Of a DNA stretch of 64,000 bases, positions 1 through 12,199 are shown one piece after another. Position 1 is the stretch's first letter. The number at the start of each line of letters is the position of its first letter. The notes beneath the pieces were generated by a model that had not been told where the DNA came from, did no database searches, and worked only from the letters and a program-made list of their open reading frames with translations. Origin of the DNA: Benincasa hispida (taxonomy: Eukaryota; Streptophyta; Magnoliopsida; Cucurbitales; Cucurbitaceae). A program made the position numbers and the translations under genes. The DNA lies in assembly GCF_009727055.1 (NCBI RefSeq), contig NC_052353.1:44899734-44963733 (forward strand). Reading direction: 5' to 3'.

Positions 1-1673
1 TCTGTTTATTCGGGATTATCCTTTGATCTGAATAGGTAAGAGTAGTTCAACAACACTGCTCAATAAACATCCAATTTTGAGGATAAAATCGGATAGATAG
101 TTAGGGACATAGCCTTGCAAGATAGAATTCACTCTTACCTAATTTAAGGTTAGCAAATAGGTTGTTGTCTTAAGTACTGATTCTTGGTCTTGTGCAAAGG
201 GGCCCTACCCTTTCATGATAAAGAAGGGCATAGTTTATTAGTTGGATTATAAACAAATTGTTCAATAGAGGATCGGTAGTGACTTAAGGAGCAAGATGTA
301 TTTATAAAGGTAAAATAGTAATTTTGACCTAGTTGTAAATACGAACGACCTATGAAGTATCGACTTACTGATCATAGTTAAATCAAGTGGACAAAAATAT
401 ATCTACAGTGAGGAGAATGCAACTATTGAGCTATAGTAGTATGTCTCGGTAGTTAATGAATATTGATAATTTAGATTAAATATTTTAACTGATTAATCTC
501 AAATCGTTGGAGCTCATGATCTATAGGTGCATAAGGTCCCTTTACTAGCTCGTAAAAGATTAAACCTTGGATTAAAATTTTAGGGTTTGGATTTGAAGTG
601 TTCAAATTCAATTATAGGGTTTGGATAATTAAACTCGATATAATTAACATTTAAATTTATTGAAATTAAATGTATTTGGAGAGTTCAATATATTTAAATA
701 TTGATTACATGAATAGGATTCATATTTAAATTATGGGTTATTTTTAAATATAGAAAAATAAACTAAAATATTTACAAAATATAGCAAAATTTTAGAACTA
801 TCAATGGTAGACAATGATAAACGATGGTAGACTTCTATCAGTGTCTATCAATATCACTGATAGACATTGATAGAAGTCTATCAATATCTATTAGCATCTA
901 TCATTGATAGTTCTAAAATTTTTCTATATCTTGTAAATATTTTCAATGGTTTTACCATTTGAAATAATTTCCCTTAAATTATTATTATTTAATTAATTAA
1001 TTTTTTTAATTAATTATTTAAAATCAAATCAAATTTCAATTTTTAAATTCAATTTTAGAAATTTAACTTTAAACTATGTTTATTTTAATTATAGATGAAA
1101 TATAATTGAAAATTCGAAATTGAACTTTGAATGGTTATTAGAACTAACTAATTTTTGAACTCCTTTTAGTGGATTTCTCCCTAAATCAACACATAGCCCA
1201 CTTCTATGATGCATTTGAAGTGTCAAAATTCTAAAGTACTTAGTGCTTGCATGAGTAATTTGAATAAATACTTCAATTATCAGATTTTGGAGCAAGACAA
1301 TTAGAATTTTTTAGAAAGAAAATTCTGTTGAAAATTTTTTCTCAAACCCTTTCCAATCTAGTCTAAATTCCCTTTATATTCATAGTTCGACCATTCAATT
1401 TCAAGGTTGAGAATAGTAGAGAAGATTCTTTTGGTGGTCTATTGAAGATTTGAAGATCAAATTCATGGAGATTTGCAAGGAACAAGAGGATTTCTACAAA
1501 GGTCGTAAATTCTAAAATCCTTTTGTTTGTAACTTGTGTTTTAGCATGCTTGTGACTCAAATTAAATGCAATTAGAGTGCTTAATAATTTTGTTAGCTTC
1601 CATTTTTTGCATGTTTAGTCTATCACAATATCATACCATTGTGAAGATATCTGAAGTTTAGTTGTTCCTAACA
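1..1673 (+). repeat. 5' LTR of element A (left end outside window)
   Basis: Positions 1-560 follow the LTRs of elements C and D block by block: the stretch around the first 100 bases, the expressions near 190-240 that echo the 'guessed tail' of those LTRs, and the segment near 500-540 matching their 'gatcgttggagcccatgat' block. The stretch near 1,540-1,590 resembles the last part of C's LTRs. The end is set at ...CCTAACA (1,673), directly before a tRNA-Met primer site. The last 80 bases do not resemble C's LTR tail, so this end could belong to another LTR family joined here. A MITE sits inside. Confidence 0.65.
755..955. mobile_element. MITE-like inverted-repeat element inside LTR A
   Basis: About 200 bp with long terminal inverted repeats. 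The arm at 769-803 pairs with the arm at 902-940 with only a few mismatches, both built around TTTTAGAACTATCAATG. The interior is made of short TATCA/TGATAG words. There is no coding capacity. Exact ends and target duplication could not be fixed. A more diverged sequence with the same words lies at 52,805-53,040 in intron 4 of the host gene. Confidence 0.6.
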
Positions 1674-1676
1674 AGT

Positions 1677-1688
1677 TGGTATCAGAGC
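1677..1688 (+). other. Primer binding site (tRNA-iMet type)
   Basis: TGGTATCAGAGC, the standard plant copia primer site complementary to the 3' end of initiator methionine tRNA, lies 3 bases after the LTR end at 1,673. It fixes the LTR/internal border and the plus orientation. Confidence 0.75.
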
Positions 1689-1690
1689 CA

Positions 1691-2062
1691 TGCTCTATCA
1701 GTAAAAATCCTCAGTGGTTGAACAAAATGTAGTCATGTTTAGAATTTCCGTTCGTGGTTGAGTCATCAGACGGGAAGAGTGCTCAAGTGTAATTCGAATG
1801 GATAACTACTTCATGGTTGAGTTAGAATGGAAATCAAATGACTATTTGAAGGAACTGCTTAGTGGTCCCTTATTCGAGTGGAGGATTGTTAAATGGAAAC
1901 GCTCTCAAAGTCCCACATCAATTAAATAAGGTGATGATCATGGGTTTATAAGGGAGGAAAATTATCTCCAATCGGACGAATCCCTAAATGGTAGACATAT
2001 TAAGTCGGCGAATTTGAACACTTGCACCCATGCAGATTAAAAGACTGCCCTCATATGCAAAT
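1691..2062. repeat. Patchwork of LTR fragments after the primer site
   Basis: Only about 200 bases after the primer site there is a purine run (near 1,875-1,886), then a sequence resembling an LTR start (near 1,888, with the common block AAAGTCCCACATC at 1,908-1,920). Positions 1,964-2,060 resemble the antisense strand of element B's 5' LTR around 13,670-13,770, at roughly 70 percent by eye. The primer site followed so soon by a purine tract and an LTR start is the layout of a small TRIM-like element, but it may also be rearranged debris. Confidence 0.4.
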
Positions 2063-3304
2063 TTGTTTATGTAAATACTGAATTCTTGCATCTACGTTCT
2101 TCGTATTTTTTGAAACAAAACCAGTTTAGAGGTGAGTTTAATATTATGCATTTGGAATGTTTGATTGTCGGTTTGCAAGATTGGATGTTTTCGATTTTTG
2201 CACATAGATTACTTTTAATTTGATTTAATTATAAGAATCCATCATATTTTTTTGGGAAATTTAGTTCTTGCTTCGAGTCCGTATGTCCGTGTCGATCGAA
2301 AAAGAAACGGTTGCTGAAGAGATCGAGAAGAAATAGGAGTGTTTAGAGCAAGTTTAGAGCCAAAAACGATGTGAATAGCACCACTCAGCGTCGCGATGCT
2401 GCTATTGCAGTGCTACAACATTGAAAGGTAGACGTAACGCAAAGTAGTCGAACGCTGCCCTCAGTGTTTCAATGCTCTGAGTTTCGATGGAGTGCTAGTG
2501 GCGCGCATAAGAACGGTTCGGCTACAGCTATTTGGACCTAATTCTATATGCATTTTTTAATTAATATTAATTAATCAAATTAATATAATAGTTATATCAA
2601 TTTAATCAATTAAATTTGATTAGGGTGCTAAAATCGGGTCCAATTTTTGTTGTTTAAATTAATTTAATTATGCATTGGATGTATATTTAGATTAATATTT
2701 TAATTCATATTTCATATTATATGTCATATAGATTAAAAAATACTCACCTTAGTATACACATGTATGTGCATCATAAATAAATATAAATGGTTACATTTTA
2801 TAGATGCATGATTAAATTAGCATGATCATGCACCACGATATAAGTGTTATGTTAGTGATGTATGATTAACCTGAGCATGTCCATGCATCATACTATATGT
2901 TAAAATTGTTAGAATAAATAGTGGAATGATGTATGTGAATGCTTATTTTTCATGTATGATTTATATAAGTGTTATATTTATCAAATGTAAATGGAATTTG
3001 CATTGAGCATGACACTACTTAGATAAATATAATTGTCGTATTTAATTGATATTTTTAGATGCAAATTTATAGGTTTTAATAAAACATTAAAATATAAGTG
3101 TTATAGTTTTAATGAGATAGTTTAAAATCTATAATCAAGAGTTGTATACAAACAGGTCTAAATTAATTTTAAATAGTTTAAAATTAATCAAGCTAGACTT
3201 ATGTCTTTTCTGATGGGATTAGGAATAGGTTAATCTTTTTAATTTGTTTTAATAGGATTAAAATGAATTTAATTAAAAATTAAATTTATAAAATAATTGT
3301 CCAT
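2063..3304 (+). other. Leader of element A, part 1 (non-coding)
   Basis: AT-rich untranslated leader with no long open frame. Positions 2,370-2,520 are GC-richer and hold repeated short words of the GCGATGCTG / AACGCTG type. They occupy the place where element C's leader has its palindrome array. The leader is broken at 3,304 by element D and resumes at 8,210. Confidence 0.5.
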
Positions 3305-3309
3305 AAGGG

Positions 3310-5120
3310 TGTTGGGTTTTATGTCCTAAAACATTTTCAATAATCAATATACTTATTATTGATTTCATAAATTGTATGAAAGTGTAAATCCAATAAACTA
3401 AGACTCGTGGCTATTGTATGAGTACTTGAACTTTATGTGGAGACATAAGAGTGGATCAGGTTCGAGTAAATAGTCAAAATGACCTATGGTACATGAATAA
3501 GGTTCGGTACCTTATTTTGGTAACACCATTAGATGCGGCCTACTCTGTAGTTGTTACAAAGAGTTATAAAGTGCTACATACAAAGTGATCCTAATTCGTA
3601 CATGTTATGACATGAAGAGTGGGGGCGTCTTATTGATGCGTGTAATTGTGATGCGTTATAATGTGAGTTTGTGGTGATGTGTGTTACGGTGATGTGTGTT
3701 ATGCGGTGATCAAACAAATTTTGCTAACAAGACCCAAGTATAAGCCTTTTTAGGTTTCCTGGTAAGTCTAGGGTCGAACACAGGGACTACTAAATAAATA
3801 TGCGACAGACTCTTTGATTCTATTATGGTGGTAAACAAATGAAGTGGATAGTGTTTGAGTAATATTTTCCTATGCGACTGAGTTGAATGTAGAGTTGATG
3901 AAAACATAGAGTTACAATGAGTATGCGATGAAGTGGTTGAAAAAGGGTTTAGCTAACACTTCCTAAGATTGTGCATAAGTTATGCGATCATGCTACATAC
4001 AAATCACAGCACGTCATTTCTCAATGCAAGATGCCATAATTCTTATTTCTAGGACACATGCGATGTGTATACAAAACAGTCGATAGGACTTGTGTCTAAG
4101 CCTCTACTCTTATCTATGCGATGATGAATGATGCACACATATGATAAGATGACCGCATATAATCACTCCTATTTCTAGGGCGTATGCGATGTGTAAATAG
4201 CAATAGAACTTATGTCTAAGTTTCTATTTCTTTCTTATGCGATTCTAATCTAACTCTCTCAAGTCTAGATTCTATTTTTAGACTACTCTCTCAAGTAGTC
4301 CAAATGATGAATGACGCATACATAAGACAAAATGTTCGCATAAAATATAAATCTTAAGACATGATATTGCTTATTTTATCGTCGCATTCTCTTATTGTTT
4401 TACTTATTTGAGCTGTAATAACTTGTATATCTATCAGTTATCACCTATGCAATGAGTTTGCATAAGATTAGGACCAAGAAATTAGTCACTCTTACTTTAT
4501 TACATTGTTTACCATATAAAACTGACTATTTTACCTAGATGACCTACGTAACTCGATCTTAATCCTGAGCAAACTACGAACTCCTATTTATTTAGGATTA
4601 CCCTTAGATTTGCATAGGTGAGGGTTGACTCAACAATGCTGACTCAATAAGACTCCCATTTTAGGGGTAAGGCTGAATAGATAGCTGGGGACATAGGGTG
4701 CAAGACAGAGTTCACGCCTACCCGATTTAGGGATAGGAGAAAGGTTATTCTTTCAAGTACTAAATCTAGGTCTTGAACAAAGGGCTCCACCCTCTCCCTG
4801 AGCTGAGAGAGTTTGGTTTAGTGATTGGATCACAAACTAGTTATTCATTAGAGAATCACTAGGAACTTGAAGAATAAGACGTAATCTCGGGGGTAAAACA
4901 GATTTTTTACCCAGCTGTTATTACGAACAACCTATAAAGTGAAGAGATGGTTAAATCATGTGGACATAATATATCTAAAGTGAGGGGAGTGCAACTATGG
5001 GCTTTAGTGGAGTGACCCATTAGTTAACGAATGGGGATTAATGTGGTCTAATGAGTTTAGCCAATTAATCTCGGATCGTTAAAGCCCATGATCCATAGGT
5101 CCGCAAGGTTCCCTAATATG
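3310..5120 (+). repeat. 5' LTR of element D (3'-truncated, with a nested insertion)
   Basis: Matches the 3' LTR at 6,374-8,209 from its first base until the block before 5,120, apart from an 810-base insertion at 3,634-4,443. After about 5,120 the sequence changes directly into RT coding sequence. Confidence 0.8.
3634..4443 (-). mobile_element. Solo LTR nested in the 5' LTR of element D
   Basis: Interrupts LTR D between blocks that are continuous in the sister LTR near 6,710-6,730. The insert starts TGATGCG and ends TTATCA, so it has TG...CA ends, and is flanked by CTTAT / CCTAT, an imperfect 5-base duplication. Its reverse strand matches the solo LTR at 62,178-63,774, including the block around TACTTGAGAGAGTAGTCTAA. 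There is no coding region or second LTR. It is rich in short GCGAT and GCATA words. Orientation is given relative to the 62-kb copy. Confidence 0.75.
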
Positions 5121-5121
5121 A

Positions 5122-6210
5122 GATTTGGATTAAAACAAGCTTCTAGATCCTAGAATATGAGATTTAACACTCTGATCAAATCTTATGGCTTTGAACAAAA
5201 TGTTGACGAACCCTGTGTATACAAGAAAATCATCAACAAAACTGTCGCTTTTCTGGTGTTGTATGTTGATGATATTCTACTCATTGGGAATGAGGTAGAA
5301 TATCTAGCTGACGTTAAGAGATGGCTAGCTTCGTAATTCCAAATGAAAGATTTGGGAGAAGCATAGTATGTTCTTAGAATCCAAATAGTTCGGAAACGCA
5401 AGAACAGAACATTAACATTATCTCAAGCATCTTATATAAATAAGATGTTTTCTAAGTATCAAATGCAAAATTTCAAGAAAGGATTTTTACCTTTCAGGCA
5501 TGGAATTCACCTGTCTAAGGAATAGAGTCCTAAGAAACCTCAAGAGGTTGAGGAGATAAATCAAATTGAATATGCAGTTGCAGTTGGGAGTTTGGTGTAT
5601 GCAATGTTGTGTACTTGTCCCGATATATGTTATGCCGTAGGAATTGTCAGCAGATTTCAGTCCAATCCTGGTCATGATCATTGGAATGCTGTTAAAAATA
5701 TTCTCAAGTATCTTATGAGAACGAGAGATTATACGCTCATGTATGGTGCTAAGGATCTGATCCTTGCTGGATACACTGATTCTAACTTTTAGACCGATAT
5801 TGATTCGAGGAAATCAACTTCGGGTCAGTATTCACTCTAAACGGAGGAGCAGTTGTGTGGAAAAGCATCAAGCAGATTTGTATTGCCGACTCCACAATGT
5901 AAGCTGAGTATGTAGCTGCAAGTGAAGTAGCAAAAGAAGCAGTAAGGCTCAGGAAGTTCCTGATAGATTTGGAAGTAGTTCCTAATATTCACTTGCCTGT
6001 CACTCTCTATTGTGACAACAACGGAGCAGTTGCAAATTCAAAGGAACCACGAAGCCATAAAAGGGGAAAGCATATCGAGCGAAAGTACCATCTCATCAGG
6101 GAGATTGTACACAAAGAAGATGTAATCGTCACCCAGATTGCTTTCCAAGAAAACTTAGTTGATCCATTTACGAAGGCCTCTCGGCTAAAGTGTTTGAGGG
6201 TCACCTACTA
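5122..6210 (+). pseudogene. Element D pol remnant: copia RT (3' half) and RNase H
   Basis: Conceptual translation gives the end of copia RT and most of RNase H. The RT active-site block LYVDDILLIGN is intact near 5,260-5,295, and later motifs include CPDICYAVGIVSRFQSNPG and the RNase H start GYTDSNF. Several in-frame stops and frameshifts break it. RNase H ends near 6,210. The longest open pieces, 5,592-5,792 and 5,969-6,211, are fragments and not genes. It is closely related to the RT of element A (24,126-24,300). Confidence 0.85.
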
Positions 6211-6373
6211 GGACTAGGTCTACGAGTTTTGTATCACTAGGCCAAGTGCGAGAATTTATGGGTATTGTTATGCCCTAGTTTATTGTATTTGTACATTTTA
6301 TTCTCTCCATTACTCAACATTGTATATATTTGTATATAGTGATCCACTGGAGTTTTAGTTCAAGTGGCAGTAT

Positions 6374-8209
6374 TATTGGGTTTTATGTCATAAAACTCGT
6401 AATTTGTAAAATGATAAATATTTTCTATGATCAATATACTTATTATTGATTTCATAAATTGTATGACAGTCTAAATCTAATAAACTAAGACCCATGACTA
6501 TTGTATGAGTACTTGAACTTTATGTGGAGACATAAGAGTAGATCAGGTTCGAGAAAATTGTCAAAATGATCTATGGTACATGAATAAGTTTGGGTACCTT
6601 ATTTTGGTAACACCATTGGATACGGCCTACTCTATAGTTGTTACAAAGAGTTGTAAAGTGCTATATACGAAGTGATCCTAATTCGTACATATTATGACAT
6701 GAGGAGTGGAGGCATTCTATGCAATGAGTTTGCATAAGATCAGGATCAAGAAATTAGTCACTTTTACTTTATAACATTGTTTACTGTATAAGACTGACTA
6801 TTTCACCTAGATAACCTAGGTAACTCAATCTTAATCCTAAGCTAACTATGAACTCCTTTTTATTTGGGATTACCCTTAGATTTGCATGGGTGATGGTTGG
6901 CTCAATAGCACCGGCTCAATAAGACTCCTATTTCAGGAGTAAGACTGAATAAATAGCTGGAGACATAGGGTGCAAGACGGAGTTCACGCCTACCCGATTT
7001 ATGGATAGGAGAAAAGTTGTTCTCTCAAGTACTAAATCCAGGTCTTGAACAAGGGGCCACACCCTCTCGCTGGGCTGAGAGTGTTTGGTTAAGTGATTGG
7101 ATCACAAATTAGTTGTTTATTAGAGGATCAGTAGGAACTTGAGGAATAAGACTTAATGTCGGGAGTAAAATCGATTTTTGACCCAGCCGTTATTACAAAC
7201 AACCCGTGAAAGGTCGACTTGCTAATTATGGTTAAATCATGTGGATATAATATATCTACAGTGAGGGGAGTGCAACCACGGGCATTAGTGGAGTGACCCA
7301 TTAGTTAATGAATGGGGATTAATCTGGTCTTATGAGTTCAGCCAATTAATCTCTAATCGTTGAAGCCCATGATCCATAGGTCCGCGAGGTCCCCTACTAG
7401 CTCGTAACAGACTAGCTCTAAAATAGCGTAATAAGTTAATTTGAATCATTCAAATTAGAATTATAATTATATGGGATATAATTACTTATTTAATTTACAA
7501 ATTAAACGGAATAGGAGAATTTATATTTAAATAAATATATAAAGATGGATAGGTGTTAAATTAATTTAATATTTGTATTAAATTAATTAAGTATTATTTA
7601 AAATATTAATTTATGAAATTAATTTTATTTTTTCAGTTTTTAAATCAAAATGGATTTTAAAATCAAGTTTTGATTTTTGAGATTAAATTGGAAAATAGAA
7701 AAACAAAACACAAAATAGAAAAAATTTGTTTTCCATTATCCATCACCTAAGTAGCTCACACAAATAACATTCACTTTGCCTTGTCTTTCTCCAAGCATGA
7801 GCTGAAACTCATGTAACTCTTTCCCTTGCATGTTGATCTGCAATATAACGAAGAGTTTGGAGTGAAACTCGGGTATGCAATCTATAGAAAATTTTAGAGA
7901 AAATTCGGGTTGAAGAAAAGGTTCTTCACCAAGATTGCTACTGTGAGCTTCGTCCCTTGATTCAAGCTTGTTTCGAATCCCACAACTCAATTTAGAGCAC
8001 CAAAAAAATAGGAAAGATTTTGAGGTGGTCTGCAACAAGATTCAGAGAAGATAACAACTTGAGAAGGAACTTTGAAGAAGTTCTAGAATGGGGTATGTTT
8101 TCAAACTCACTTGTTTTCTACAAGAACATGCTTTATATTTTGCCAAAATTAGTGAATTAAAGTGTTTAGATGATCCTTGTGCTTCCGCTGTTGCTGATAC
8201 AATCCTACA
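6374..8209 (+). repeat. 3' LTR of element D
   Basis: Starts TATTGGG (a mutated TGTTGGG) after a weak polypurine tract at about 6,361-6,373 and ends CCTACA at 8,209, directly before the AAGGG duplication. The open frames inside (7,736-8,281, minus) show no protein similarity and are chance. Confidence 0.85.
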
Positions 8210-8214
8210 AAGGG

Positions 8215-9212
8215 ATTTTTGTCTAGGGAAGGTTCTGTCTAGGAGGGGGTATTTAAGCTGACGGAAACATAATACCTCCACCTAGGAACTAACCTGGAAA
8301 GTGAATTGGGAAAATAGTTTATAAGCATGCAATAAATGATTGATTTTATAAAAGAGTTTAATAAATGAAATCAAGTATTGTTAAATTATTCAATATGAAT
8401 GTTATAACGAACAAATTTAAAGGGACTTAGATAAATTCATTAGCCGGATTTTAATGAAGTATAATAAAATCCTAGAAATACTAGAATACTTTAGTGGGAG
8501 GATATCAGCATATGTGATATATCAAATTTCAGCTCTTACGTCTCTAAGAGTTCACATCGTGAGATTCATGCTCGGTTTTGTTTGCCCTATGCACGACCTT
8601 CTTTCGAAAAGTGTTTGCATGGGTTAATAACAAGGTGAATAGAGAAAGTGTTCATAGTAAGTGAGAGAGGGACGCGTGTCAATATATCCTACGATCTCCT
8701 CCATTAAGTTGCACTGTGAGATTTCTATGGTCCGTCTGTGTGTCGTCCTGGAGTGACCATCCCTTTAGAGGGCCTTATCATAGGAGCCAGAACAATGCAA
8801 ACTTTAGCAATGGATAGGGTTTCTTAGGTTAATCTTCAACAGTTGTCTTTCCCTTCGAAAGCCTATTGAAGCGTACCTCTGAGATCCGAAAATGGGAGGG
8901 TCACACTTAATGGATGAATTAAGTTAACTAGTGAATCGTTGACCGAAACAACGGTATCTAAAAACTATAAGAATAAGAGTTACTCTGGTATTAGTGATTG
9001 GTTGAGATTGTCTCAATTCAAGGGAGGACAAGCCGATCACCCTTCGATGGTCGTTTCTCTTAACCTCTGAAGTATCGTTGCAAAAACGAAAAATTAATAG
9101 CTTAATTAGGGTTATATGATTATATATATTTTTGCTAAATTGATTGGATTATTAAGTAATAGGTTATGACAAATATGACTAATACAGTCAATTGATTGTT
9201 GTATGCTTTAGT
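8215..9212 (+). other. Leader of element A, part 2 (non-coding)
   Basis: Continues the leader broken by D and parallels C's leader at 18,900-19,967, sharing blocks such as TATTTAAGCTGACGG (8,249-8,263) and the recurring GTGAGATTCATATG-like phrases. Several TGGAGTGACC-like phrases repeat, as in C. No open frame is supported. Confidence 0.55.
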
Positions 9213-9891
9213 ATGTCTTCCACAATCATAACTTTGCTTAAAAATACGAAATTAACCGTTGAAAACTATGCAACGTGAAAATCTAACCTGAATACGATTC
9301 TGGTTATTGATGATCTGTGGTTTTTCTTGATGGAGGAACGTCCGCTAGTCCTCACTCGAAATGCATCCCAAACGTTGAAGGATGCTTATGATCATTGGAC
9401 GAAGGCCAATCATAAGGCCTAAGTCTACATCTTGGAAAATCTGTCTGACGTACTTACTATGAAGTATGAGGCTATGATGTCTGCACATCAGATCATAGAG
9501 TCCTCTAACAGATGTATGGACAACCATACATTCAAATCCGATATGAAGCCCTCAAGTACATTTACAATGTGTGCATGAAAGAAAGTCAATCAGTGAGAGA
9601 ACATGTTCTCAACTTGATGGTCCAGTTCAATGTGACTGAAATGAATGGTACGGTCATCGATGAACAGAGTTAGATGTCCTTTATTTTTTAATATCTTTCG
9701 AGGAGTTTTCTTCAATTCTGCAACAATGTTGTTATGAACAAAATACAATACAATCTGACTACCCTTTTAAACGAGTTACAGACTTTTGAGTCCCTTATAA
9801 AAGGTAAAGGACTAGTAGAAAGAGAGGCAAATGTTGCCCATTACAAAAGTTTCCATAAGCATTCATCCTCTAGAACTAAGTTTGTTCCTTC
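9213..9891 (+). pseudogene. Element A gag, first part (copia gag, broken)
   Basis: ATG at 9,213 opens a copia gag-like reading frame parallel to the gag of element C at 19,968. Shared blocks are NYAT.KS, NTILVIDDL and KDAYDHWTKAN. A stop falls at codon 22 and more stops and frameshifts follow. The frame is cut at 9,891 by element B. After B and one copy of the CCTTC duplication it resumes at 14,248 in the same frame. Confidence 0.8.
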
Positions 9892-10650
9892 TAAAGAAAA
9901 TCAAACATGAGGATTTCCATGAGCAGCAGAAGGGATCGTTCTAAATTCCATTCGAATTGAACACTAACAATTACAGTCTAACCGAAAACTAACAGATCAT
10001 GCACAATTAGAAATTACAGCATGCTAAACGATGATACAAGGGATAGAGAATGCATATCTTTGAAGAATCATTATTCACGAATCCGTCAATCAATCCCCAA
10101 GTGTCCAAGAACAGCACACTCGAATGCAAAGATCGGTACAGCCAACAAACGCGAACACAACGAACACAGCCTCCACGAACCAATCGAGTCCTACTCGATC
10201 CACGAACTGAGTGAAGACACCACCACAATAGTTACCTTGGTATTCTCCGTGTGAGAATCAAGGAGTTATAGGCTCTGTATGATCTTGGCTTGAGGAAGAG
10301 TTTGGAGGACTATGATCGAGTAGACGATCGAGAAAGTAAGAGAAAGATGTTGGTCTATCGTATAGATGAAATGCTCGATTGTTTAGTAAACGACAGCCTA
10401 TCATATAGGCTTGCCATTGGAGCGTTTAGCTACGATCAGCTAAATGATTATCGTATAGTCAAAGATGCAAGATCGTTTAGTCTCTGTCAGCTATCGCTTA
10501 GTGAAACTCTTTCACTTGATAGCTTATCATCGTGAGTTATTTTCGAATGAAGTAACTTCTAATTTTAGGAAAACAATTTTTCTTTTATCTCACAGTTACC
10601 ATAAAACCACCAATAATCTCCCACTCAATCGATTATTAGAGAAAAAGAAA
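9892..10650 (-). repeat. 3' LTR of element B (only its 3' third)
   Basis: Near-identical to 12,200-12,960 until about 10,650, where the sequence changes to leader. Open frames in both copies (10,007-10,254 and 12,315-12,649) are parallel and non-coding. The region 10,300-10,540 holds several ACGATCGTTTAG-like words. Confidence 0.8.
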
Positions 10651-12199
10651 TTAAACTTAGGTATCTAATCTCATTAGAACTTTGAATTAGGTCTATCTCA
10701 ATCCAATTTTAAAACTTGAGTTCACCTAAGTCCGCATGCAACTATTTCTTATCGATTTTAGTTCTAATTTCCATTATAACGCTTATAACAGGAAACAACT
10801 AAAACCAACACAATACAAAGCTACACATACAAAGCATCTATTACTCTTATAAAAAAGCCTAAGTATCATGCTCCATGCATTGTTTATTCATTACTACTAG
10901 TATATAACACTTATACAACCAAGCAATGAACCAAGCACATATGCTTCCATACACCCTTATACTATAACTCTTATAATATAAAGATGATGCATGAATATGC
11001 TTAATGCATGCATAACTATAACTCATATATTTCATGATGCATGCACATGCTTTCTTGTAATTTCATTATGCCAAAAGCTATATTATAATACTTATAATTT
11101 ATGATGCATGAATAAAATGCATAACCCAAGGTGGGTTTTAAATCTATATGTCATACACTATGGCATATAAACAACATACATCATATGTACATTAAATAAA
11201 AGTTGATGAATCGGGATAATTAGCCTAAAAAAATCCTCAAAAAATAAAGCTAACTATTACAAATAGCAATGAGTCTTCGGTAAAAATAGGCAAACTGGGT
11301 CTTGAACCATCTAGGAAAAGAAACGCGACTCCTTGATCTTGTATTAAATCCTCATGATCACCTACAAGAGAGATTAAACCCTTTACTCAATCGTTTAGCA
11401 TCGTTGTGTGAGCATAAATGATCGTTCAACAATTATCGTGTAGCTTGACTATGTGATGAAGCATGAGGTCACGCGATCGTGCAACGCGCATCGTTCAATG
11501 CAAGCCTTAAGTGATTGACTAAACGACAATAATGCGGTGAAGCAAAATCGTTTAAACGATCGGTGAGCAAGCGCGAGATACCATATACCGGGTGATCGTG
11601 TAGTCAGTGACTATGCGATCAAGCATGCTAACTACACAATCGTTTAGTGTGCGCACCTTTTATTAAACAATGAGCATTAAATGCTCTACGCAATTGTTTG
11701 CCTCCAATGTCCACAGGATCAAGCAACCAACGCTACGCGATAGAGTAAATGCTTTACCCCATCGTTTAGCTCGTTTATCATTAGCTAAACGATTGTTTAG
11801 TAAATACTACACAATTGTGCAAAACTTTTCTGTGCGATCGTTTACCTTAGGCTACACGATACGACCAACTTTTAGTCTTCTTCCTTGATGAGAATCGCAT
11901 CTCCATGTTTATAAACTTCATCACGAGCGAATCAACAAATTCAAACACTTTAAATTACAGATTCGATTGCTTGTTAATTATTCCTAAAAACGCAGGGGCC
12001 TTTACAAATTAACACTTTGTAATCTTGAAAAAAGCTTTAAACAGAGGTAACCATCTCGTAAACATCCATCAACATATCCACAAACGCATTTAACTCTTAA
12101 ACGAAATGCAAAACACTTAAAAACCCACCACGACTGTAAAAGAAGTTCAAAATTGAAATGGTATTTGGAATATCAGAACAACTTGTCCTTGATACCAAT
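10651..12199 (-). other. Leader of element B (non-coding)
   Basis: On the minus strand this parallels the leader of C, for example the GCATGC...CTTAGGTGAACT stretch near 10,720-10,745 against 18,810-18,850. Positions 11,390-11,870 hold an array of degenerate CTAAACGATCGTTTAG-like palindromes. No credible gene is present. Confidence 0.6.
12186..12197 (-). other. Primer binding site of element B
   Basis: On the minus strand this reads TGGTATCAAGGA, two bases after the LTR end at 12,200. It resembles the tRNA-Met site, with differences in its 3' half. Confidence 0.65.

Larger units (their letters stand above)
3310..8209 (+). mobile_element. Element D: internally deleted copia element with perfect TSD
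   Basis: Begins TGTTGGG at 3,310 and ends CTACA at 8,209. The 5-base target duplication AAGGG is perfect (3,305-3,309 and 8,210-8,214), so both outer ends are real. Inside are a 5' LTR cut short near 5,120, a pol remnant of RT and RNase H, and a full 3' LTR. The end of the 5' LTR, primer site, leader, gag, protease, integrase and the start of RT are missing, and the LTR runs straight into RT. It is inserted in the leader of element A. A solo LTR interrupts its 5' LTR. Confidence 0.85.

Noticed and set aside
10007..10668. Possible genes at 10,007-10,668 with near-copies at 12,315-12,649
   Set aside because: Both sets lie in the two LTR copies of element B, occur on both strands, and the copies differ by stops and frameshifts.
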